In this document: one piece after another, positions 8,608-16,190 of the stretch
Numbering within the stretch: the first letter of the stretch is position 1
How the letters are laid out: each line of letters begins with the position of its first letter
Source of the DNA: Deltaproteobacteria bacterium
GTDB taxonomy: Bacteria; Desulfobacterota; Syntrophia; Syntrophales; UBA8958
NCBI GenBank assembly: GCA_029561465.1
Contig: JAKQIZ010000017.1
Coordinates: 1-32,960, forward strand
Length of the DNA: 32,960 bases
Direction: 5' to 3'
Program-made: the position numbers and the translations under genes
Notes under the pieces: model-generated
Told to the model about the DNA's origin: nothing
What the model saw: only the letters and a program-made list of their open reading frames with translations
Database searches by the model: none

Positions 8608-9336
8608 ATGGAAGATAAAAGAGTCGCCCTCGTAACCGGGGGAGGCACGGGAATCGGCGCCGCCTGTGTCCGCTCCCTGGCGGCGACAGGATTTCTGGTA
8701 GGCATCCATTACCACCGGAGTGAAGAAGGGGCGCGGGCCGTGCTGGCCGAGACGGGGGAAGGTCTGCTCCTGCCGGGGGATCTGACCCGCAGCGAGGATA
8801 TAGACGCCCTGGTGGAACAACTAAAGTCAGCCACCGGACGTCTGGACGTCCTGGTCCATAATGCCGGTGTTTCCCTCAACGCCGACATCAACGCTATGCG
8901 TCTGGAACAGTTCGATGCCCAGCGCCTCCTTGCCAGAGGGGTTTGGTATTTGACGAAGCGGGTCCTACGTCAGTTCATGCTCCGAAGGAATTCCGGAAGG
9001 ATCATCACTATATCCAGTGTCGTTGGCCATACCGGTAACGGCGGCCAGATCCCCTACACCATGGAAAAAGCCGCCCTGGATGCCTTTACCAAATCCCTGG
9101 CCAAAGAGCTTTCCGGTCGTAATATCCTTGTCAATGCCGTGGCCCCCGGCTTCATCGATACGGCGATGACGGCTTCCCTGCCTGAGGTGGCTCGGGAGCG
9201 GATCATGGCCAATATCCCCCTGCAGCGCATGGGACGCCCGGAAGAGGTGGCGGAGGTCGTGACCTTTCTCGCCACGGCCGGCACCTACATCACCGGTTCG
9301 GTCATCCATGTCAACGGAGGCCTCTATGGCGGCTGA
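8608..9336 (+). CDS. fabG: FabG-type 3-oxoacyl-ACP reductase (SDR) with replaced catalytic Asn
   Basis: A short-chain dehydrogenase of the FabG class, 242 residues, expected to reduce 3-oxoacyl-ACP with NADPH. It shows GGGTGIG near residue 11, HNAGVS, the catalytic Ser137 (ISSVVGHTGNGGQ), Tyr150 and Lys154 (YTMEK), and a C-terminal PGFIDTAMT and ITGSVIHVNGG typical of FabG. The tetrad Asn, Asn110 in the E. coli enzyme, is not present: aligning NLSSVFRLSK with LARGVWYLTK puts Leu108 there. The early GIHYHRSEEGA segment recalls the FabG2-type reductases of aryl polyene clusters (from memory, unchecked). ATG 8608 follows GGGCAGAGAAG. The next gene overlaps its end by 11 bases, so the two are translationally coupled. 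Confidence 0.9.
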   Translation: MEDKRVALVTGGGTGIGAACVRSLAATGFLVGIHYHRSEEGARAVLAETGEGLLLPGDLTRSEDIDALVEQLKSATGRLDVLVHNAGVSLNADINAMRLEQFDAQRLLARGVWYLTKRVLRQFMLRRNSGRIITISSVVGHTGNGGQIPYTMEKAALDAFTKSLAKELSGRNILVNAVAPGFIDTAMTASLPEVARERIMANIPLQRMGRPEEVAEVVTFLATAGTYITGSVIHVNGGLYGG

Positions 9337-9811
9337 TCAGACGATGCGGGAGACAATCCTGGCGGCGGTGCCCCAGCAGCCACCCTTTCGCTTCATCGAG
9401 GAGATCCGGGAACTGGACGAAGCGGGGATCGTGGGCTCCTATCGTTTCCGCCGGGAAGAGTATTTCTACCGGGGACACTTCCCCGGCCAGCCGGTGACCC
9501 CCGGGGTGATCCTTATCGAGGCCATGGCCCAGACGGGGGTGGTGGCTCAGGGCCTCTATCTTTCGCTGCTCAAGTCCGGGGCGGCCCTCAGGGACTTGAG
9601 GAAGATCACCACCCTGTTCACCCTGGCCGAAGAAGTGGAGTTCCTGGATATCGTGGCCCCCGGAGAGGAAATTGTCTTTCGGGGCCGTACGATCTATTTC
9701 CGCCGGGGCAGCCTGAAATCCGCCGTAACGGGAGAGCGGAAAAACGGGCAAATTGTATGCCGGGGGATCTTGGCGGGGGCGGGGATTGATAGGTCAGCCG
9801 GTTGTGAATGA
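9326..9811 (+). CDS. fabZ: FabZ-type 3-hydroxyacyl-ACP dehydratase
   Basis: A second hotdog dehydratase, of the FabZ class, 161 residues. The signature is YRGHFPGQPVTPGVILIEAM, with His51 and Glu65 as the catalytic pair. The N-terminal PPFRFIEEI matches FabZ's PFLLVD strand. ATG 9326 is chosen over ATG 9308 because GGAGG (9316-9320) sits five bases before it; this gives an 11-base overlap with the reductase gene and translational coupling. The C-terminus runs about 15 residues past the usual end. Together with the FabA-type enzyme it gives the cluster two distinct dehydratases, and no enoyl-ACP reductase is present to follow them. Confidence 0.9.
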   Translation: MAADQTMRETILAAVPQQPPFRFIEEIRELDEAGIVGSYRFRREEYFYRGHFPGQPVTPGVILIEAMAQTGVVAQGLYLSLLKSGAALRDLRKITTLFTLAEEVEFLDIVAPGEEIVFRGRTIYFRRGSLKSAVTGERKNGQIVCRGILAGAGIDRSAGCE

Positions 9812-9917
9812 AGGGTAAGTAAATAGAGGCCGCATGTTCCGGACGGGTGATGATCGGGATGGTAAGAGACCGTATCCCTTGCGAATTGCGAAAAGCAGAT
9901 AGGAGCGTATTTTGGTT

Positions 9918-11198
9918 ATGAACAAGAGAGTGGTGGTTACCGGTATGGGAGTGACCGCCCCGAATGCCCACGGATTGGACGACTTTACAACCGCCCTAAG
10001 AGCGGGACGTTCGGGGATCCGCCATATCAAGGAGCTGGAGGCGCTCAACTTCGCTTGTCAGGTAGGCGGCATTCCGGAAAATTTCGATGCGGTGCGCCGG
10101 AGCTATTTCGATCACGAAAAGCTCATGTCCATCAACGACAATATCGGATACGCCTCCGTATCCGCCATCGATGCCTGGCGTGACGCCGGTTTTGAGGTTC
10201 CCGAAGGGGACGGTGAGGACGTGGATTGGGATACCGGGGTGATTATCGGTTCCGGCATCGGCGGGATGGACACCATCGCCCGGACGGTAGTGCCCATGGT
10301 CAATGACGGCAAAGTCCGCCGCATGGGCAGCCGGATTGTGGAACAGGTGATGAACAGCGGAACCAGCGCCCGCATCGCCGGCCTCCTGGCCCTGGGCAAC
10401 CGGGTGACATCCAACTCCTCGGCCTGCTCCACGGGCAACGAGGCGATCATCGAAGCGGCTTGGCGGATCCGGGCGGGTCTGGCGAAGCGGATGCTCGCCG
10501 GGGGCTCCGAAGGCGCCTCGCCCTATATTTGGTCCGGCTTCGACGCCATGCGGGTGATCTGCCGGAAGTTCAATGACGATCCGGAGCGGGCCTCCCGCCC
10601 CCTGAGCGCCAGTGCCGCCGGTTTTGTTCCCGGCGCCGGGGGCGCCGTTCTGGTCCTGGAGGACCTGGAGACAGCCCAAAGGCGGGGGGCGCGGATCTAT
10701 GCCGAGGTGGCCGGCGGGGCGGTGAACTGCGGCGGCCAGCGCCGGGGCGGTTCCATGACGGCCCCCAATCCGGAGGGGGTCCGCCGGTGCATCCATCAGG
10801 CCATGGCCGACGCCGCTGTTTCGCCCCACGAGATTCAGGCGATCAACGGCCACCTGACGGCTACCTATGCCGATCCCGTGGAGGTGAAGAACTGGGCCGC
10901 GGCCCTAAATCGAACCCCGGCGGATTTTCCGTTCATAAATTCCACCAAATCCATGATCGGCCATTGTCTGGGGGCGGCGGGGGCTATCGAGTCAGTCGCC
11001 GTGATATTGCAGCTCTACGGCGGCTTTCTCCATCCTTCGGTCAACAGTGAGGATGTCCATCCCGAGATCGAGGCCTTTGGGGACAGCATCCCCCAGCAGG
11101 CGCTGGACATGCCGGATTTACGCGTCATCGCCAAGGCGGGCTTCGGTTTCGGCGATGTGAACAGTTGCCTGATCTTCAGGAGCTGGGAGGGGGCATGA
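9918..11198 (+). CDS. Divergent 3-oxoacyl-ACP synthase I/II (FabB/FabF-like)
   Basis: An elongating condensing enzyme with the complete Cys-His-His triad: Cys170 in NSSACSTGNEA, His312 in INGHLTATYADP and His349 in KSMIGHCLGAAGA. The N-terminus MNKRVVVTGMGVTAPNAHG is typical. The surrounding motifs are unusual: the first His block reads NGHLTAT rather than NAHGTST, and the C-terminal glycine motif is FGFGDVNSC rather than FGFGGTNA. It is therefore an active-looking but divergent member, not a chain-length factor (the Cys is present). AGGAG at 9901-9905 lies 6 bases before a TTG (9912) and 12 before ATG 9918, so the start may be two codons earlier. With 426 residues it is normal length. It probably elongates a specialised chain on the downstream ACP. 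Confidence 0.9.
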   Translation: MNKRVVVTGMGVTAPNAHGLDDFTTALRAGRSGIRHIKELEALNFACQVGGIPENFDAVRRSYFDHEKLMSINDNIGYASVSAIDAWRDAGFEVPEGDGEDVDWDTGVIIGSGIGGMDTIARTVVPMVNDGKVRRMGSRIVEQVMNSGTSARIAGLLALGNRVTSNSSACSTGNEAIIEAAWRIRAGLAKRMLAGGSEGASPYIWSGFDAMRVICRKFNDDPERASRPLSASAAGFVPGAGGAVLVLEDLETAQRRGARIYAEVAGGAVNCGGQRRGGSMTAPNPEGVRRCIHQAMADAAVSPHEIQAINGHLTATYADPVEVKNWAAALNRTPADFPFINSTKSMIGHCLGAAGAIESVAVILQLYGGFLHPSVNSEDVHPEIEAFGDSIPQQALDMPDLRVIAKAGFGFGDVNSCLIFRSWEGA

Positions 11199-11361
11199 TA
11201 GGGCGCGGAGACCGGAACTAATTGATTTTTATGTATTACGTATCAAACACGGAATGACGGAAGGGCGATTGCGGCACTTCGGCAATTGGCTCGGGGGATA
11301 ATAGACGGCGGCGGTTTAGCCGCTGCCGGGAATAAATCATAAAAAATGTAAGGAGAGGAAT

Positions 11362-11610
11362 ATGGAAGAGAAGGAAATATTCAAGGAAATGATCGATATC
11401 TTGAGGATCTATGCCAAGGACAAAGCAGGTTTGGATACGGCGACCATGGCCACCCACATCCTCGATGACCTTAAGGTGAATTCGGCACGTCTGGTGGATG
11501 TCATCATCAAATGCGAAGACGTCTTCGGGATCACCATCGAAGACGACGAGGCCGACAAGATTCGCACTATCGGCGATGCCGTGAATCTCATCAAGAACAA
11601 GCTCGGATAA
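11362..11610 (+). CDS. Acyl carrier protein of the cluster
   Basis: An 82-residue acidic four-helix carrier protein. The phosphopantetheine attachment residue is Ser41 in DDLKVNSARLVDV. The usual DSL motif reads NSA here, which marks it as distinct from housekeeping AcpP. The second half (KCEDVFGITIEDDEADKI then IRTIGDAVNLI) is classic for the family. ATG 11362 has a strong AAGGAGAGG. A 163-base gap before it contains a loose TTGAT/ATCAA inverted repeat (11222-11245) and might hold an internal promoter. Its companions are the condensing enzymes upstream and its own phosphopantetheinyl transferase downstream. Confidence 0.92.
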   Translation: MEEKEIFKEMIDILRIYAKDKAGLDTATMATHILDDLKVNSARLVDVIIKCEDVFGITIEDDEADKIRTIGDAVNLIKNKLG

Positions 11611-11670
11611 TGGGGGTACGATGGTGCCGTTGATTGGATGATAAGAGACGATAGCAATGCTGCAAGCTGA

Positions 11671-12519
11671 ATGATGAGTACGGTGGCTGGAGTTCATTAT
11701 AATCTATGGCGGCAGGAGGCCATGGGATTGCTCACTGTAGCGGTCGTCGGCCCCCTCTATTTTCTTTTTTTACGATGCCGGGGATACCGTCTCCGGGATT
11801 TGGATGCCACACGTCGTCACTGGGCGGAGTTGCGGCGCAGACACCCCGGCCCCTGGCTGATCTGTGGAAATCACCTGACCCTCATCGATTCCATGCTCCT
11901 GACCTATGGCCTCATGTCCCTGAGCTCTCATTTCAAAGAATTTCGCGCCCTTCCCTGGAACCTCCCCGAAAGGGCCAATTTCCAGAAACAGCTCTGGAAA
12001 GGGCTGCTCTGCTATCTGGCCAAGTGCATTCCGGTCAGCCGGGGCGGGGACAGGGAGGAGATGCAAACAACCCTGGGGAAATGCAACTGGGTTCTGCAAA
12101 ATAATCGGGTGTTGATGATCTTCCCGGAGGGGGGGCGTTCCCGTGCGGGCAGGATCGATCAGGAGAATTTCTCTTACGGCATCGGACGCTTTCTCCAGGA
12201 CCACCCGTCATGCCGGGTGCTCTGTGTCTATCTCCGGGGAGATCGTCAGGATGCTTACAGTGATCTTCCGGCCAGGGGGGAGTCATTTACCATCACCATC
12301 GATGTCTTTGAACCCCGGCGACCGGTAAAGGAGGGGCTTCGAGGACAGCGGGAGCTGGCGGGACAGATTGTTTCCCACCTGGCGCAAATGGAGGAGGAAT
12401 ATTTTGCTGGTCGTCGGCAACGACATTGTGGATTTGACCGATCCGTACAACCAGGGAAAGCTTCGGGACCGGCGCTTCCGCGGCCGGGTCTTCACGGCAG
12501 CGGAAGAACGGCGGATTGA
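11671..12519 (+). CDS. PlsC-type (LPLAT) acyltransferase
   Basis: A member of the lysophospholipid acyltransferase family, which moves an acyl chain from ACP or CoA to a hydroxyl acceptor at the membrane. Motif I is HLTLID (His68, Asp73; the HX4D pair) and motif III is FPEGGRSRAGRI at about residues 151-162. A hydrophobic segment near residues 21-33 (TVAVVGPLYFLFL) may anchor it. The chosen start ATG 11671 lacks a clear ribosome binding site; ATG 11722 has AGGAGG but only two bases away. The last 38 codons overlap the next gene out of frame (12404-12519). PlsC-like enzymes occur in aryl polyene and related clusters as well as in lipid synthesis, so the acceptor could be glycerol phosphate or something else. 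Confidence 0.87.
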   Translation: MMSTVAGVHYNLWRQEAMGLLTVAVVGPLYFLFLRCRGYRLRDLDATRRHWAELRRRHPGPWLICGNHLTLIDSMLLTYGLMSLSSHFKEFRALPWNLPERANFQKQLWKGLLCYLAKCIPVSRGGDREEMQTTLGKCNWVLQNNRVLMIFPEGGRSRAGRIDQENFSYGIGRFLQDHPSCRVLCVYLRGDRQDAYSDLPARGESFTITIDVFEPRRPVKEGLRGQRELAGQIVSHLAQMEEEYFAGRRQRHCGFDRSVQPGKASGPALPRPGLHGSGRTAD

Positions 12520-13186
12520 TGCTTCACCGCGTCCCGATGTAACGCTCTGGGCGTTCTGGGCCGCCAAAGAGTCGGCATTCAAGGCGGCGGTAAAGCTGAA
12601 ACCGGGATCGGGATTCATCCCAAAAGAATACATGGTTGTCAAGTATGAGATGGATCTCCCCGCGGCGGGGCTGTCTTCGCTTCCCGACGATTATCCCATC
12701 ATGGGGCTGGATGGCGAAAAAGGAACGGGGGAGGATCGAAAGCAGGAGCAGACCGTGGTTTTGTACTCGGGAGAGACAGTGGCTGCTTCCCCTCGTAAAT
12801 CCGGTTTGATCGCCACTCCGGTGGGATCCATGCCTTTGGAATTCACAATTTCCGAACAATGGATTCACTGTCTTGCGTTGGGGCGCCGGGGATGTGAAGA
12901 TACCGCCACCCCTGACAGGACGATTCATGTTGTGATGGAAAGTCGCGGGATGTGCATTGAACCGTCCGCCGCGGTACGGCGGGCCGCAGTTCATCATCTG
13001 GCCGATATTTTCCGGACTTCCCCGTATTACCTGGAAATCCGCCGGGCCAGGACTTCTTATGGTTATGGGGGGCCGCCCCAGGTATTTCTCGCTGGCCGGC
13101 AGACCGACGTCGATATCAGCCTAACCCATGACGGCTCCTATATTGCTTTTGCCCTCGTTACACCTGAAACGTCAACGGATCAATGA
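12404..13186 (+). CDS. 4'-phosphopantetheinyl transferase
   Basis: Transfers phosphopantetheine from CoA to the conserved Ser of carrier proteins. The N-terminus reads LVVGNDIVDLTDP, containing the Mg-binding Asp, and WAAKESAFKAA gives the Glu/Lys motif of the superfamily. The start is TTG 12404, because GGAGGAGG (12390-12397) sits six bases before it and the conserved GNDIVD block begins just after; longer versions of the frame have no support. At 260 residues it is about twice the size of AcpS, with a mid-protein insert of little conservation at roughly residues 75-130 and a C-terminal region ending DISLTHDGSYIAFAL. It overlaps the acyltransferase gene by 116 bases. It most likely activates the cluster's own ACP. 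Confidence 0.85.
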   Translation: MLVVGNDIVDLTDPYNQGKLRDRRFRGRVFTAAEERRIDASPRPDVTLWAFWAAKESAFKAAVKLKPGSGFIPKEYMVVKYEMDLPAAGLSSLPDDYPIMGLDGEKGTGEDRKQEQTVVLYSGETVAASPRKSGLIATPVGSMPLEFTISEQWIHCLALGRRGCEDTATPDRTIHVVMESRGMCIEPSAAVRRAAVHHLADIFRTSPYYLEIRRARTSYGYGGPPQVFLAGRQTDVDISLTHDGSYIAFALVTPETSTDQ

Positions 13187-14814
13187 GACGCCGCCGCGGG
13201 CTGAGAAGGCGTTTGCAGCGTCTTGAGTACATCGTCCACATAGGCGGTGGGAAAGTGATCCCCCCGGTGGCGTAGCAGGGCTTCGGGAAGACAATTCAGG
13301 AAGGCATTCATTACCCGAAGATCGAAATGACTCCCCGCCTGGGATTTCATCAGTTCGATCACCTCGGAAAGCGGTATCGGGGCGGCGTCGAGGGTATCTT
13401 CCGGGGTGTATTTGGGATAGTCGCGCTTTGATGTCAGGGCGTCGAAGACGTCGGCGACGGCGATAATCTTGGCCCCGAGGGGTATCTGATCGCCCGTGAG
13501 GCCGTCGGTGTAGCCGGTGCCGTCGATTCGTTCGTGGTGCCGGCAGGCGATTTCCGGAACGTTGCGCAGGTGCCGGGGGAAATGGAACTGCTCCAGGATG
13601 GTCTTGGTCTTCCGGGGATGGGTCTTCATTTCCTCCCAATCCTCCGGGGTAAACCGTCCCTCCTTCAGCAGGATCTCGTCCCGGATCCCGATCTTGCCGA
13701 TATCGTGAAGGATGGCGGCGTATTTGATGGCCTCCTGCTCTTCCTTGCCCAGCTTCATCACCTTGGCGATCATCTGGGCGTATTCCGTGACCCGTTCGGA
13801 ATGTCCCGCGGTCATTGGATGGCGGGAATCGACGGTGGCGGAGAGGGTTTTGATCGAGGCCTCGAAAGAAAGTTTCATCTCATCAACCAGCAGGGAGTTT
13901 TCCAGGGCGATGCCCACCTGGGAAACCAATCCCTTCAGGAAAGTTTCATCCTCCTCCTCGAAACGATCCTTTCCCTGTTTGTTGATTACCTGCACCACGC
14001 CGATCGTCTTGCCGAATCGCCCCCGGATTGGCTGGCAAAGGACGGAACGGGTCCGGAAATTATTTCTCTCATCGAAGGAGCGGTCAAAATAGGGCAATTC
14101 CCATGCATCCGGCACGTTGATGATTTCTCCCGTTGCCGCGACCCGGCCACTGATGCCCTGCCCCAGCGGCAGCCGGATCTGTTGCACCCCTTCGGCGACC
14201 ATCGTCCAAAGCTCCCGGCGGTCCCAATCCACGACGTAGAGGCTGGTCCTTTCCGCCTCCATGGCCTGGGTCACGTTGCCGATGATGAGGGGAAACAGCC
14301 GGTCGAAATCCAACTCCGAGGTAAGGTTGGCGGACACCCCGATCAATCGGGCGAGCAGATCCTTGATGTGGTTGCGTTCGGCAAGCTGGTCGGCCGCGGT
14401 CTGGAAGATGGTATTGAAAGAACGGATGAGACTCTGGATTTCATTTTCCTCCGGCTGCGGCGGGGCCACGGGGTCGGCATAGTCATTGGTTTTGTCGATC
14501 TTCTGGCCTGCGAACTCCTCTTCCCTGCTGGCCACGGCCTGGGTCTTGGAGACGATTTCCGTCGTGACATTCTCGAGGGAATTAAGCCACCGGAACATGA
14601 GAAAAAAGCTCAACAGCGGGAAAAATAGCATGGTACTCGCGCCGAGTTGGAGGATAAACCTCAAACGCTCCGCATCTTCGGCGGACAGGAAGGGAAGCAC
14701 GTACTGGCGCATGATGAAAATGGCGATGAGAATGGGGAGCAGGGATGCCAAAGCAAAAAATGTTAGAAATATCTTCTTGGAACGGGAATGGACGATGGAT
14801 GTGTTAAAGGTCAT
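13180..14814 (-). CDS. Membrane GAF / HD-GYP signalling protein (putative c-di-GMP phosphodiesterase)
   Basis: HD-GYP proteins hydrolyse cyclic di-GMP. The 544 residues show two N-terminal membrane segments (about 15-40 and 52-76), a linker, a GAF sensory domain (about 160-308), and an HD-GYP domain from about 325. Metal-binding residues are visible: His338 in AGHSERV, His370-Asp371 in ILHDIGKIGI, His399 in MKTHP, and His426-His427 in CRHHE. The name-giving triplet is GYT (434-436) instead of GYP, within DGTGYTDGL; the following IPLGAKIIAVADVFDALTS is standard. ATG 14814 follows GGGAG at ten bases. It converges with the phosphopantetheinyl transferase gene, overlapping by 7 bases, with no terminator between. 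What the GAF domain senses is not known. Confidence 0.9.
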   Translation of the reverse strand: MTFNTSIVHSRSKKIFLTFFALASLLPILIAIFIMRQYVLPFLSAEDAERLRFILQLGASTMLFFPLLSFFLMFRWLNSLENVTTEIVSKTQAVASREEEFAGQKIDKTNDYADPVAPPQPEENEIQSLIRSFNTIFQTAADQLAERNHIKDLLARLIGVSANLTSELDFDRLFPLIIGNVTQAMEAERTSLYVVDWDRRELWTMVAEGVQQIRLPLGQGISGRVAATGEIINVPDAWELPYFDRSFDERNNFRTRSVLCQPIRGRFGKTIGVVQVINKQGKDRFEEEDETFLKGLVSQVGIALENSLLVDEMKLSFEASIKTLSATVDSRHPMTAGHSERVTEYAQMIAKVMKLGKEEQEAIKYAAILHDIGKIGIRDEILLKEGRFTPEDWEEMKTHPRKTKTILEQFHFPRHLRNVPEIACRHHERIDGTGYTDGLTGDQIPLGAKIIAVADVFDALTSKRDYPKYTPEDTLDAAPIPLSEVIELMKSQAGSHFDLRVMNAFLNCLPEALLRHRGDHFPTAYVDDVLKTLQTPSQPAAASH

Positions 14815-14933
14815 AAGTTCACAACTCCCGATGCATTGATGATCTGGACCGGGACTTCTTTACGGCAACCATCCCGGTGGGATTTCATCCCGGGATCGGA
14901 AACGGATCGGGAGTGCGAAGTTGCCGGTGGAGC

Positions 14934-15962
14934 TTATCTTGCTCCGCCTTCACCGGCATTGATGATCGCCGCCACCTGATCCTTGCCGAATGACCTGATA
15001 AAATCTCCCATGGCCGCTTCCATGACCCGGTACCAGGCAGCCTTGTCGATATCTTTGCTTACCGTCATGCCGGCGGCGGCCAGAGCCGCGATCTGCTTCT
15101 CCTCGCTTTCCCTTCCCAATCGCCGCTGATAGGGGGCCACTTCCCGGGCGGTTTTTATGAGCATATCCTGGTCTTCCTTGCCAAGGTTCAGCCAGGTTTT
15201 AGGGCTGACGATCAGAAGGGCCGGGGAATAGACATGCTGGGTCAGGGAGAGGTAGCGCTGTACCTCGTTGAATTTGCCGGTGTAGATGACGGCGACGGGA
15301 TTTTCCTGGCCGTCGATTTCCTTTCGTTGCAGGGCGCCGTAGAGTTCGCCATAGGCCATCGGTATGGGCTGAACGCCGACGGCCTTCCAGGCGGCCAAAT
15401 GCAGCTTGTTTTCCATGGTGCGGATCTTCAGCCCCCTGGCATCGCCCGGTGTTTTTACGGCCCTTTTCGAGTTGGTCAGGTTGCGGAAGCCGTTTTCCCA
15501 GAAGGCCAGACCCTTGAGATTGGCCTTCTCGAGATCCGTCAGGAGCCTGTTGCCGACCGAACCGTCCAGTACCTGGTCCGCGTGGCTGTAGTCACGGAAC
15601 AGAAAGGGCAGATCCAGGATGCCCATGGACGGACTGAAGCCGCTGAGGGGGCCTGTGGAACCTACGTAAAAGTCTATACTTCCCTCCTGAATGGCTTCCA
15701 GTAATTCCCGTTCCCCCTTGGCCAACTCTCCATTGGGATAAACGGCAATCTCGATGCGCCCCCGGCTCCTTTCCCTGACCAGTTGGGCGAACCGGACCGC
15801 CCCCTGATTGTAGGTATGTTCCATGGGCGTCATCGAGGCAAGCCTGAAGACGGTCTTCGCTTCACCTTCCAACGACGTCTGTCCCCTGCTGGCGCAACAG
15901 CCGGCGACAAGCAGGGCCGGGATGACGAATAAAGCTATAAATGCTAATCGTTTAAATAACAT
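14934..15962 (-). CDS. dctP: TRAP transporter solute-binding lipoprotein (DctP family), orphan
   Basis: The extracytoplasmic receptor of a TRAP-type organic acid transporter, 342 residues. The signal sequence ends in a lipobox LVAGC, so it is likely a lipoprotein rather than the free periplasmic form. Family motifs include FRLASMTPMEHTYNQGA at the start of the mature part, the ligand-contacting Arg in GLKIRTMEN, and DGQENPVAVI. ATG 15962 has a good AGGAGG six bases upstream. The partner membrane subunits DctQ and DctM are not within the window. It may serve transporters elsewhere or be a stand-alone sensor protein. The ligand is probably a carboxylate, from family knowledge. Confidence 0.88.
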   Translation of the reverse strand: MLFKRLAFIALFVIPALLVAGCCASRGQTSLEGEAKTVFRLASMTPMEHTYNQGAVRFAQLVRERSRGRIEIAVYPNGELAKGERELLEAIQEGSIDFYVGSTGPLSGFSPSMGILDLPFLFRDYSHADQVLDGSVGNRLLTDLEKANLKGLAFWENGFRNLTNSKRAVKTPGDARGLKIRTMENKLHLAAWKAVGVQPIPMAYGELYGALQRKEIDGQENPVAVIYTGKFNEVQRYLSLTQHVYSPALLIVSPKTWLNLGKEDQDMLIKTAREVAPYQRRLGRESEEKQIAALAAAGMTVSKDIDKAAWYRVMEAAMGDFIRSFGKDQVAAIINAGEGGAR

Positions 15963-16190
15963 ATGATGCCTCCTTGCTTTGCGATCCGCTCATGACGAAG
16001 ATATTAAACGTAAGCCCAAGGCTGGGAAAAGCAATGTCGCCTTCGGGATTAAAAATATTCCGTTGCGCATTGTCCGGATAAAGCCATAACCCGTAGCCAA
16101 CTCCCGCTTGCTTATCCAAGCAAATATAAGACAACCTGTCCGGGAAAGTCAAAGATTAATTACCGGAGTGAATCTCTTTTTGAATTGCAG

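Noticed and set aside
13534-14628. 364-codon ORF on the plus strand opposite the HD-GYP gene
   Set aside because: It is a mirror of the strongly supported HD-GYP coding frame, with no motif of its own; long antisense frames are expected in GC-rich DNA.
15952-16152. 66-codon minus-strand ORF before the TRAP receptor
   Set aside because: It overlaps the receptor start, has no ribosome binding site, and the sequence matches no family I recognise; could be a gene remnant, but unsupported.
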